Assembly (NCBI RefSeq): GCF_009758205.1
Contig: NZ_WRXN01000001.1
Location: 1,364,001-1,428,000 of the forward strand
Direction: 5' to 3'
Length of the DNA: 64,000 nucleotides
Source: Chitinophaga tropicalis
GTDB lineage: Bacteria; Bacteroidota; Bacteroidia; Chitinophagales; Chitinophagaceae
A program made the position numbers and the translations under genes. The notes beneath the pieces were generated by a model. That model made no database searches, was not told the origin of the DNA, and was given only the letters and a program-made list of their open reading frames with translations. The first letter of the stretch is position 1. Each line of letters begins with the position of its first letter. Positions 25,728 through 34,181 of this stretch are shown here, piece by piece.

Positions 25728-27950
25728 ATGATGAACATATTGACTGGCTGGCTGCGCACAGGCTGTGTGGCAGTGATCTTATTTGCCTTTACCATTACAC
25801 AGGCCAGGGCGCAATTGGATAAAGCGGCCGCACTGGCGCTTATCAAAAGGGTAGTACCGCAACGGGCGGTTTCATTTACAGTGGAAGCATTACCGCAGGA
25901 AGAAGCAAAGGATGTTTTTGAGATCACAGCGAACAATGGAAAGATAGTACTGAAAGGAAACAATGGCGTAGCGGTAGCTTCTGCACTGTATTACTACCTT
26001 ACAGAGTATGGTCATTGCCAGATCACCTGGAACGGCAGCAACCTGCAATTGCCGGCGGAGCTGCCAATGCCTGAAAAGCCAGTCAGGAAAACAACGCCTT
26101 ACCAGTACCGCTATTATCTGAACTATTGCACCTTTAACTACAGCATGAGCTGGTGGGACTGGGAGCGCTGGCAGAAAGAGATAGACTGGATGGCCCTGCA
26201 CGGCATTAACATGCCACTGGCGGTAACAGGAGAGGAGTATACCTGGTACGAGGTGTATAAGGAAATGGGATTTTCCGATAAAGACCTGGCAGATTTCTTC
26301 TGTGGCCCGGCTTATTTCTCCTGGTTCTGGATGGGTAATCTGGATGGCTGGGGAGGCCCGCTGCCTCTCAGCTGGATGAAAAGCCACAAAGAATTGCAGC
26401 AAAAAATAGTACGGCAGGAAAGGGCGCTGGGCATGAAACCTGTACTACCGGCGTTTACCGGGCATGTGCCTGCAGCATTCAGGAAGAAATATCCCAATGC
26501 AAAACTCAAGACCACCAACTGGACCAATGGTTTTGCCGATACCTATATTTTGGATGCTGAAGACCCGCTCTTTGCAGAGATAGGGAAACGCTTCCTGGAA
26601 AAACAAACTAAGCTTTACGGTACGGATCATCTGTACTCTGCAGATACTTTCAATGAGAATGAGCCCCCGTCAGATGCACCGGAATACCTGTCTGAACTAA
26701 GCGCAAAGATCTATGAAGGCATGCGCCAGGCAGATACGGCAGCAGTATGGGTAATGCAGGGATGGCTGTTTTATAGCGACCGGAAATTCTGGCATGATCC
26801 GCAGATAGAAGCATTGCTGAAAGCAGTGCCGGATAATAAGATGATCCTGCTGGACCTGGCAGCCGAAATAGAGCCTGTATGGAAGAGGACCGCTGCATTC
26901 TATGGCAAGCCCTGGATATGGAATATGCTGAACAACTTTGGAGGGAATGTGAACCTGTTTGGCCGCCTGGATGGCGTAGCCAGCGGGCCGGCAGCAGCAT
27001 TGCACGATACCGCTTCCGGTAAGCTGTCAGGTATAGGCCTTACTATGGAAGCCATAGAACAGAACCCTGTTATTTATGAGCTGACCATGCAGCATACCTG
27101 GCAAACAGAACCTGTAGAACTGAACGCCTGGCTGCGTAAATATGCCAGGAACCGTTACGGCAAAGACAACGATTCTCTGGTCAAAGCATGGCAGATACTC
27201 CGTAAAACAGCCTATAACGGAAAGCTGATAAGGGATGGCGCCGAATCCATTATTACCGGCCGGCCAACATTCGACTCTACTACCAAATGGACAAGAACAT
27301 TACTGAACTATCCTCCACAGGACCTCATTCCTGCCTGGGACCTGTTTATACAGGCTGCCGGAACAGGAGTTAAAACCGATGGCTTTACTTATGACCTGGT
27401 AGACATCTCCCGGCAGGTAATGGCTAATTATGCACTGCCATTACAGGCAAAATGGGTGAAAGCATTCAGGACAGGAGATAAACAGGCATTTACCCGTTAC
27501 AGTACTGAATTCCTGCAGCTGATCTCTGATATGGATAAGCTGCTGGCTACCCGCAAGGATTTCCTGCTGGCCCCCTGGCTGGCATCTGCCAGGAAGTGGG
27601 GTACTACGCCGGCAGAGAAAGCACTGTATGAAATGAATGCACGGGACCTGATCACCCTCTGGGGAGATGCTGAAAGCCCCCTGCATGAATATGCCAACCG
27701 CCAATGGAGTGGGCTGCTGAATGATTTTTATAAAAAACGCTGGCAACAATTCTTTACCTTACTGGAAGAATCCCTGAAAACAGGAGTAGCGCCAGACCTT
27801 AAGACATTTGAGTATACTATCAGTGGCTGGGAATGGAAATGGGTGAATGAACAGAAAGCTTTCCCTGTTGTTACTACCGGAGATCCTGTGAAGGTATCGC
27901 AGGAGATGTACAGGAAATATCATCATACAATAGTAGCGGCATATGAGTAA
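25728..27950 (+). CDS. glycoside hydrolase family 89 alpha-N-acetylglucosaminidase (NAGLU-like)
   Basis: Removes terminal alpha-linked GlcNAc. A signal peptide (AVILFAFTITQARAQ) is followed by the N-terminal domain, then the catalytic barrel with YYLNYCTFNYSMSWWDWERW, NMPLAVTGEEYTWYEVY and GHVPAAF. Catalytic candidates are Glu310 (ADTFNENEP) and Glu441 (IGLTMEAIEQNPVIYEL), matching the acid/base and nucleophile positions of human NAGLU. 740 residues, the normal length. It overlaps the following acetyltransferase gene by 8 bases, so the two are translationally coupled. Confidence 0.93.
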   Translation: MMNILTGWLRTGCVAVILFAFTITQARAQLDKAAALALIKRVVPQRAVSFTVEALPQEEAKDVFEITANNGKIVLKGNNGVAVASALYYYLTEYGHCQITWNGSNLQLPAELPMPEKPVRKTTPYQYRYYLNYCTFNYSMSWWDWERWQKEIDWMALHGINMPLAVTGEEYTWYEVYKEMGFSDKDLADFFCGPAYFSWFWMGNLDGWGGPLPLSWMKSHKELQQKIVRQERALGMKPVLPAFTGHVPAAFRKKYPNAKLKTTNWTNGFADTYILDAEDPLFAEIGKRFLEKQTKLYGTDHLYSADTFNENEPPSDAPEYLSELSAKIYEGMRQADTAAVWVMQGWLFYSDRKFWHDPQIEALLKAVPDNKMILLDLAAEIEPVWKRTAAFYGKPWIWNMLNNFGGNVNLFGRLDGVASGPAAALHDTASGKLSGIGLTMEAIEQNPVIYELTMQHTWQTEPVELNAWLRKYARNRYGKDNDSLVKAWQILRKTAYNGKLIRDGAESIITGRPTFDSTTKWTRTLLNYPPQDLIPAWDLFIQAAGTGVKTDGFTYDLVDISRQVMANYALPLQAKWVKAFRTGDKQAFTRYSTEFLQLISDMDKLLATRKDFLLAPWLASARKWGTTPAEKALYEMNARDLITLWGDAESPLHEYANRQWSGLLNDFYKKRWQQFFTLLEESLKTGVAPDLKTFEYTISGWEWKWVNEQKAFPVVTTGDPVKVSQEMYRKYHHTIVAAYE

Positions 27951-29097
27951 TACTTTATCCACACGCCCTGCCCGGTTACTTTCACTGGACGCCCTGAGGG
28001 GATTTGATATGTTCTGGATAATGAGTGGCGATCAGATCATTCATGAACTGGCAAAGGCTACGGGGTGGCCACTGTTTGTATGGCTTTCCGGCCAGCTGCA
28101 TCATACCGTGTGGAATGGTTTTACCTTTTATGATATGATCTTTCCGCTATTCCTGTTCATAGCCGGCGTGTCTATGCCTTACTCCCTGCAGAAGAAAGTA
28201 CAGCTGGCGGGCGTGGATAGTCCTGAGCTATTACCGGCTGCAGAAAAACGGAAGTTATACGCCAGCATGCTGCGTCGTACTATTACCCTGGTTATCCTCG
28301 GTATGATAGTGAATGGCCTCCTGAAGTTCAATGGCCTGGAAAATACCCGTTTTCCCAGTGTATTGGGCCGGATAGGGCTGGCCTGGTTCTTTGGTGGATT
28401 GATCTACCTTAATACTACTGTTCGTGGTCAGATTATCTGGCTAACAGGTTTATTACTGGGATACTGGGCGCTGATGATGTGGGTACCCGTACCTGGGTAT
28501 GGCGCCGGCGTGCTGACGATGGATGGCTCTCTTGAATCATACCTGGACAGGATATTGCTGCCTGGCAAACTGCATGATAAAGTACATGATCCGGAAGGCG
28601 TGTTATCTACCCTCCCCGCTATAGGGACCGCTTTGCTGGGAATGCTGACAGGTACTTTCCTTCAACGTGACCGGCCTGGTATAGATATGCGGAAGAAAGC
28701 ATACCTGCTTTGTGCCGCCGGTGTAGTGCTGGCAGTACTGGGGTTATTGTGGAACAGGTTTTTCCCGATCAATAAGCGTCTTTGGTCAAGTTCTTTCGTA
28801 TTGTATGTAGGAGGATTGAGTTTACTGTTATTCGCCGTTTTCTATTATGTGATAGATGTAATAGGATGGAAGCGCTGGGCTTTCCCGTTTGTGATCATTG
28901 GCATGAACTCAATTGTGATCTATATGGCTGCTGAAGGTATGGTTAACTTTGCCCATACAGCCAACTATATTTTTGGTGGATTGATCCACTTGCTGCCTGT
29001 TATCTGGCAACCTGTACTGGCGGCTGTATCTGTAACATTGATACAACTGGTGTTACTATATTTTTTATACAGGAATAAATTATTCCTGAAAGTTTAA
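27943..29097 (+). CDS. HGSNAT-like membrane N-acetyltransferase (DUF5009-type)
   Basis: Polytopic membrane protein of 384 residues, about ten helices. It opens with RLLSLDALRGFDMFWIMSGD and continues QLHHTVWNGFTFYDMIFPLFLFIAG. The latter aligns with the segment of human heparan-alpha-glucosaminide N-acetyltransferase that holds the catalytic His; here that is His54. HGSNAT moves acetyl groups from cytosolic acetyl-CoA across the membrane onto terminal glucosamine, making a substrate for NAGLU. Coupling to a GH89 gene suggests the same two-step logic, but activity on heparan is not shown and the acceptor is unknown. Confidence 0.85.
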   Translation: MSNTLSTRPARLLSLDALRGFDMFWIMSGDQIIHELAKATGWPLFVWLSGQLHHTVWNGFTFYDMIFPLFLFIAGVSMPYSLQKKVQLAGVDSPELLPAAEKRKLYASMLRRTITLVILGMIVNGLLKFNGLENTRFPSVLGRIGLAWFFGGLIYLNTTVRGQIIWLTGLLLGYWALMMWVPVPGYGAGVLTMDGSLESYLDRILLPGKLHDKVHDPEGVLSTLPAIGTALLGMLTGTFLQRDRPGIDMRKKAYLLCAAGVVLAVLGLLWNRFFPINKRLWSSSFVLYVGGLSLLLFAVFYYVIDVIGWKRWAFPFVIIGMNSIVIYMAAEGMVNFAHTANYIFGGLIHLLPVIWQPVLAAVSVTLIQLVLLYFLYRNKLFLKV

Positions 29098-29135
29098 CCA
29101 TTTTCTTAGCCGCTGCAGACCAGATCTCTTTCCAT

Positions 29136-29172
29136 AAAAAAACGCTTTTGCCCAAGGCAAAAGCGTTTTTTT
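29136..29172. terminator. bidirectional terminator between locus 1 and the DUF4349 gene
   Basis: 17-bp perfect stem (29136-29152 with 29156-29172), CAA loop, core ACGCTTTTGCC. It serves both convergent genes. Confidence 0.9.
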
Positions 29173-29190
29173 ATGTTGTAGTTTTAAATA

Positions 29191-30084
29191 CTATTCTTCC
29201 AGCTTCTCCGCAATACGATTAATCACTTTCAGCCTGTCAATGATCAGCAGCAACACAAAGGCGCCACACAATGCGAATACCGCTGCAAATACACTATATG
29301 TGAAATAATGAATGCTCCACTCTAAGGCAACTCTTACCCGGTGGATCAGACTGATCTTCCTATCAGTAGCTCCTTCATACAGTGACACTTTTACGGTACA
29401 GAATTCATTCTCTGTATCAAAATTACCCAGTTCAACGCCCAGTTCCTGCAGCTTCCCTTCTATTTCCAGTATCTTGTCATGCAGGGATACAAAGTCTGTA
29501 ATAGGCCCTGGTCTTGATTTTAACTCATCCAGAGATTGCAGGGTTTTCAACAGGGATTCCTTCTGAGCATTGAGCTGGCGGTATTCATTTGTCTTGTCGA
29601 CTTTTGTTACCACAGTACCTTTGATCACTCCTATCTTCTGGATGGCAAGGTAGAAAGAATCAAATGCTTCAGGGTTTACACCTATAAGCAGGTGTAATTC
29701 TCTGCTGCCTTTCTGTCCCAGCGCCTGTTCATATTGAATAATAGCTTTAAAGGCTTTTGTTTGCTCTGCAATGAGTTTGCTGTCTTTATCAAACTGGGAT
29801 GATTTAGTTTTAACAGAAGCCGTTTTTTCATACTTCTGATTGGTGGAGAAGTTATGCTGCTGCGGACTGCTGCTTTGAAGGCTTTCTCCTTTATATGATT
29901 TTTCAGAAGCATAGTTCTTACGGAGATTGCTGATGCTTTCGAAGAAATCTACACTGTAATCTCCTGTTTGCCGGTTATCTGCGGACACATAGCCGTAAAT
30001 GAACCGGAAGATAAAGAACAGGGAAAAAACAAGTGCTGCCCAGCGGAGCACTCTCCATAATCTTGATTTGAATGTTGTGGTCAT
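29191..30084 (-). CDS. DUF4349 domain membrane protein
   Basis: 297 residues: an N-terminal membrane helix (about 12-30, VLRWAALVFSLFFIFRF), a periplasmic Ser/Lys-rich stretch, the DUF4349 core with a coiled coil (LNAQKESLLKTLQSLDELK, LHDKILEIEGKLQELGVELG) and a C-terminal helix (about 257-283, VFAAVFALCGAFVLLLIIDRL). The family is widespread and uncharacterised; it is often a lipoprotein, but no lipobox is seen here. The palindrome at 30136 lies 52 bases upstream of its start. Confidence 0.82.
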   Translation of the reverse strand: MTTTFKSRLWRVLRWAALVFSLFFIFRFIYGYVSADNRQTGDYSVDFFESISNLRKNYASEKSYKGESLQSSSPQQHNFSTNQKYEKTASVKTKSSQFDKDSKLIAEQTKAFKAIIQYEQALGQKGSRELHLLIGVNPEAFDSFYLAIQKIGVIKGTVVTKVDKTNEYRQLNAQKESLLKTLQSLDELKSRPGPITDFVSLHDKILEIEGKLQELGVELGNFDTENEFCTVKVSLYEGATDRKISLIHRVRVALEWSIHYFTYSVFAAVFALCGAFVLLLIIDRLKVINRIAEKLEE

Positions 30085-30135
30085 TGGATGTTGTATATAG
30101 GTTGAATATCTGGTAGTAAATAATTGTCCCTGAAA

Positions 30136-30153
30136 ACAGATAATATTATCTGT
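30136..30153. promoter_or_regulatory. 18-bp perfect palindrome upstream of the DUF4349 gene
   Basis: ACAGATAAT directly joined to ATTATCTGT. It lies between topB (end 30171) and the DUF4349 start and looks like an operator. Confidence 0.5.
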
Positions 30154-30170
30154 AATATAAAGTAAATACC

Positions 30171-32300
30171 TTATTTCTCAACTACCAGTTCAAATGCAGG
30201 GCTCAATACCAGTTTCCCTTCAATTTCTCCTTCAGTCCCCGGCAGTTTCCAGCCTTTCATCTTACCGGTTTTACCCTTGGTTAACAGGTCTGCTATTTGT
30301 TTGTCTGTCAGTTTTTTACCGAAGATCTCGAATGGTACTTTAAAGCCGCACACCTTGAAGTTGGCGCAGCCGTAAGCGGTATTTCCTTTTTTAAGCGGGT
30401 GGTCTTTACATTTAGGGCAGGCATGTTCTGCTATAACTACAGCTTTTTTGGGCTCTTTGGGTTTGGATTCCTTTTTCGGTTTCTCTTTTTCTTCAGGAGC
30501 AGGAGGCTGTTCCTGGGTAACGGTGATCACTTTGTAATTGGCAGTCTTAACCTCAATGGTAAGATCTATTACCATTTGTATCAGTTCCTGCTTAAAGGTT
30601 TCCATGGCGTATTCCCCTTTCTCTATCTGCCGGAGTTTACGTTCCCATATACCTGTCAGTTCAGGGCTTTTCAGCAATTCTGTCTGAATGGTATCTATCA
30701 GGTCTATGCCTGTTTGCGTGGCATAGATATTCTTTTTTCGTTTCTCTATATATTTTCTGCGGAAAAGGGTTTCAATGATATTGGCCCTGGTAGAAGGCCT
30801 GCCAATACCGTTATCTTTCAGCAGTTCCCTCATTTCCTCGTCATCTACCTGCTTGCCTGCCGTTTCCATAGCCCTGAGCAGGGTAGCTTCCGTAAAAGCT
30901 TTGGGAGGAGTGGTTTTACCCTGGTGGATACGGGGCGTATGCGGGCCACTTTCACCTGCAGTAAATACAGGTAGTATTTTTTCTTCCTCTTCACCTTCTT
31001 TTTTGGGCGCCACATCATTGGCATATACTTCTTTCCAGCCTGGTTCAAGTATCTGTTTACCGGTAGCCTTAAATTCCACCTGTCCTACTTTCCCTAACAC
31101 GGTGGTATTGGCAATCTTACATTCAGGGTAAAATGCCGCAATGAACCGGCGTGCTATCAGGTCATAGATACGTTTTTCTTCCAGGTTGATGCCGGACGGA
31201 TATATACCGGTAGGGATGATAGCATGGTGATCTGTCACCTTTTTATCGTCGAATACCGTTTTGAGTTTGGGTATAGGTTGAGCCAGCAGGGGAGCGGTAA
31301 GCGCTGCATATGGCGTCAGGTCTTTTAAAATACCTTCAATTTTCGGATGAAGGTCTTCCGAGAGGTAAGTGGTATCTACCCTGGGGTAGGTGACCAGCTT
31401 TTTCTCATAAAGGTTCTGAACGTATTTTAATGTATCGTCTGCAGAGTAAGCGTATTTCTTATTGGCTTCCACCTGCAGGGCCGTCAGGTCAAAGAGGCGG
31501 GGATTGCCTTCTTTACCTTCCTTTCGTTCGAAGGAAGTGATCTCAAAAGGATGTTCCTTAAGATATGCCAATCCTTTCTGTGCCCTGTCCAGCACCTTGA
31601 TACGATCTATGGTAGCTGTAAATTCTGTTTCCCGGTAAATTGTTTTCAGCTCCCAGTATTCTTCCGAAACAAAGGCGTTTATTTCTTTCTGGCGTTGTAC
31701 TATCATAGCCAGGGTAGGTGTCTGTACCCTGCCTATGGATAGTACGGTTTTCCCCATAGCAAACTTCTTGGTGAACAGCCGGGTAGCATTCATACCCAGC
31801 AGCCAGTCGCCAATAGCACGGGCGCTGCCGGCGGCATAGAGGTTATTATACTGAGCTGCATCTTTCAGTTTCTGGAATCCTTCACGGATGGCTTCTTCTG
31901 TAAGGGAAGATATCCACAGTCTTTTAACAGGAGCGGTACACTGGGCTTTGAGCAATACCCAGCGCTGTATCAGCTCTCCTTCCTGGCCGGCGTCACCACA
32001 GTTGATCACTTCCTCACATTGCTGTACCAGCTGTTCTATTATTTTAAACTGCCTTTGTACCCCATCATTTTCTATCAGTTTGATGCCAAAGCTGGAAGGT
32101 ATCATAGGCAGATCTTCCAGCCGCCAGAATTTCCATTGCTCTGTATAATCATGAGGTTCCTTCAGGGTACAGAAATGCCCGAAGGTCCAGGTTACCTGGT
32201 ACCCATTGCCTTCATAATATCCGTCTTTGCGTTGTTTGGCCCCGATAATTTCAGCAATATCTCTGGCTACGCTTGGTTTTTCAGCAATGCAAACCTTCAT
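30171..32300 (-). CDS. topB: DNA topoisomerase III (type IA)
   Basis: Relaxes and decatenates DNA through a covalent tyrosine-DNA intermediate. The toprim domain (1-140) starts MKVCIAEKPSVARDIAEIIG; its acidic motif reads CGDAGQEGE, so the second Asp of the usual DxDxEGE is Gly. The active-site Tyr305 is in LVTYPRVDTTYL. Later motifs are DHHAIIPTG and GIGRPSTRANIIETLFRRKYI. The C-terminal part has a Lys/Glu/Pro-rich linker and a zinc-ribbon-like module with CPKCKDHPL and CANFKVCGF (about 615-650). 709 residues, complete. Confidence 0.95.
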   Translation of the reverse strand: MKVCIAEKPSVARDIAEIIGAKQRKDGYYEGNGYQVTWTFGHFCTLKEPHDYTEQWKFWRLEDLPMIPSSFGIKLIENDGVQRQFKIIEQLVQQCEEVINCGDAGQEGELIQRWVLLKAQCTAPVKRLWISSLTEEAIREGFQKLKDAAQYNNLYAAGSARAIGDWLLGMNATRLFTKKFAMGKTVLSIGRVQTPTLAMIVQRQKEINAFVSEEYWELKTIYRETEFTATIDRIKVLDRAQKGLAYLKEHPFEITSFERKEGKEGNPRLFDLTALQVEANKKYAYSADDTLKYVQNLYEKKLVTYPRVDTTYLSEDLHPKIEGILKDLTPYAALTAPLLAQPIPKLKTVFDDKKVTDHHAIIPTGIYPSGINLEEKRIYDLIARRFIAAFYPECKIANTTVLGKVGQVEFKATGKQILEPGWKEVYANDVAPKKEGEEEEKILPVFTAGESGPHTPRIHQGKTTPPKAFTEATLLRAMETAGKQVDDEEMRELLKDNGIGRPSTRANIIETLFRRKYIEKRKKNIYATQTGIDLIDTIQTELLKSPELTGIWERKLRQIEKGEYAMETFKQELIQMVIDLTIEVKTANYKVITVTQEQPPAPEEKEKPKKESKPKEPKKAVVIAEHACPKCKDHPLKKGNTAYGCANFKVCGFKVPFEIFGKKLTDKQIADLLTKGKTGKMKGWKLPGTEGEIEGKLVLSPAFELVVEK

Positions 32301-32339
32301 AGTAAATCAACATCTGTTTGAGCTGTTTTATAAGGAATT

Positions 32340-32363
32340 GTTTGTCCGCCGTGGCGGACAAAC
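32340..32363. repeat. GC-rich inverted repeat upstream of topB
   Basis: 11-bp perfect arms (GTTTGTCCGCC, 32340-32350, and its complement at 32353-32362/32363) around GT. There is no T tract on either strand, so a simple terminator is unlikely. It resembles REP-type palindromes. Confidence 0.55.
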
Positions 32364-32414
32364 TCAGATACTACAAAAACAGGGTAGCAAATGTCGTACA
32401 AATAGCTAAAACAC

Positions 32415-34085
32415 CTATTTAACTTCCGCAAGATATTTATGCACAAAGCTGATGGCCATAGAACCTTCTCCTACGGCTGCCGCTACGCGGTTCATTGCGG
32501 TAGCGCGCACATCGCCGGCGGCAAAGATGCCGGGACAGCTGGTTTCCAGCAGGTATGGGTCACGCTCCTGTTTCCAGATCTTCCTGAAGCTATCGTAATT
32601 TTTCAGCTCCCTGCCGGTTTCAATGAACCCTTTCTCATCCTTGATAATATTAAGAGCTATCCAGTCGGTAAATGGTTTGGCGCCAATAAAAATGTAGAGG
32701 GCGTCTGCGTTGACAGTATTACTATCTTTAGTATCTACGTTGGCGATCACCAGCTTTTCCAGTTTCTCATGGCCTATTGCCTCGGTGATCTCGGTCTTTG
32801 GTTTTATGGTGATGTTGGGAGTGCCGTTGATCTGATCTATAAGATAAGCAGACATGGTGCTGCTCAGATCTTCCTTGCGGATCAGGATGTATACGTTCTT
32901 CGCAAACTTGGAGAGATACATAGCGGCCTGCCCGGCGGAGTTGCCGCCACCTACTATATATACCTCCTTGTCTTTACAGGCAGTAGCTTCTGTCATGGCG
33001 GCGCCGTAATAAACGCCGGCCCCTGTAAAGTCTGCAATGCCTTTGGTTTCCAGCTGCCGGTAATCAACACCGGTGGTGATGATCACGCTGCGGGTGGTGA
33101 TGACGGTGTTATCTTCCAGGATGATCTGGTTATAGCCGTCTCTCTGTTGTATATCTTTTACTGACTGGGGAGTGATGATCTCTGTACCAAGGCGGGTAGC
33201 CTGGGTAAGTGCACGGCGGGTTAGTTCTGCTCCGCTCAGTCCTGTGGGGAAGCCCAGGTAGTTCTCTATCCTGGAGCTGGTGCCTGCCTGTCCGCCGGGA
33301 GCGCGTCTTTCTATCAGTAATGTTTTCAATCCTTCGGAAGCGCCATACACACCTGCCGCCAGCCCTGCCGGTCCGGCCCCTATGATCACCACATCGTATA
33401 CATCATGTTTCACCTGCGGATTCAGCCCTACTTTATGCGCTATTTCCATGATAGAGGGACTGGGCAGGAAGCTGCCATCCTCAAAGAAAACAACAGGCAG
33501 GTCCTGCAGAGAGAGGTTGTTCAGCGTCAGCAGCTTGTTGCTTTCTTCGGTTGATTGTATGTCCAGCCACTGATAGGGGATGAGATTACCGGCAAGAAAA
33601 TCCTTGATGGAATGCGATTTCTGAGAGAACTGGTAGCCTACTACTTTGATCCCTTTGAAATCAGGACGATAAATATTCTGCCAGTCGTCCAGCAGTCCGT
33701 CTATGATCGGATACAGCTTTTCTTCCGGCGGGCTCCAGGGCTTAACCAGGTAATAGTCCAGCTGTACGGAGTTGATAGCCCGGATAGCGGCGTCGGTATC
33801 TGAATAGGCGGTGAGTAGTACACGCCTCGCGTCAGGATAAAATTCCATTGCTTTTTCAAGGAATGCTACTCCTTCCATTTCAGGCATGCGCTGGTCTGAA
33901 ATGAACATGGCAACGGTTTCACCTTTGTTCTTTAACTCCAGTAAAGTTTCCAGGGCTTCTTTTACCACCGTTGTGCTTAATATTTTATAGCTATCGCGAT
34001 ATTTACTTTTGAGGTCGCGGGCAATGGCACGCAGCACCTGCGCGTCATCGTCAATACAAAGAATAAAGGGTTGATTCTGACTCAT
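32415..34085 (-). CDS. fused response regulator / thioredoxin-reductase-like FAD oxidoreductase
   Basis: 556 residues in three parts. Receiver domain 1-130 with acceptor Asp64 (FISDQRMP) and Lys115 (YYLVKPW). A thioredoxin-fold segment (about 145-222, VGYQFSQKSHSIKDFLAGN) without a CxxC. A TrxB-like oxidoreductase with FAD motif GAGPAG (236-241), NADPH motif GGGNSA (380-385) and PGIFAAGDVR near the end. At the place of the redox CxxC of thioredoxin reductase it reads GAAM (361-364), so disulfide reduction by the normal route is not possible. The adjacent kinase gene (34182) is its likely partner. Confidence 0.9.
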   Translation of the reverse strand: MSQNQPFILCIDDDAQVLRAIARDLKSKYRDSYKILSTTVVKEALETLLELKNKGETVAMFISDQRMPEMEGVAFLEKAMEFYPDARRVLLTAYSDTDAAIRAINSVQLDYYLVKPWSPPEEKLYPIIDGLLDDWQNIYRPDFKGIKVVGYQFSQKSHSIKDFLAGNLIPYQWLDIQSTEESNKLLTLNNLSLQDLPVVFFEDGSFLPSPSIMEIAHKVGLNPQVKHDVYDVVIIGAGPAGLAAGVYGASEGLKTLLIERRAPGGQAGTSSRIENYLGFPTGLSGAELTRRALTQATRLGTEIITPQSVKDIQQRDGYNQIILEDNTVITTRSVIITTGVDYRQLETKGIADFTGAGVYYGAAMTEATACKDKEVYIVGGGNSAGQAAMYLSKFAKNVYILIRKEDLSSTMSAYLIDQINGTPNITIKPKTEITEAIGHEKLEKLVIANVDTKDSNTVNADALYIFIGAKPFTDWIALNIIKDEKGFIETGRELKNYDSFRKIWKQERDPYLLETSCPGIFAAGDVRATAMNRVAAAVGEGSMAISFVHKYLAEVK

Positions 34086-34117
34086 GGTTCTGATCTTATA
34101 ATGGCATAAATCCGTGT

Positions 34118-34150
34118 CAAAAATAATTATTATGATCCTGAATAATTATT
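34118..34150 (-). promoter_or_regulatory. promoter and duplicated palindromic decamer
   Basis: Minus-strand TATTTTTG (34125-34118) is a full -7 match 33 bases before the start at 34085. The self-complementary decamer AATAATTATT occurs at 34122-34131 and 34141-34150, overlapping and preceding it. Confidence 0.5.
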
Positions 34151-34181
34151 GTCGGTTTTACTGTTTCTCTTGTAAATAGAC

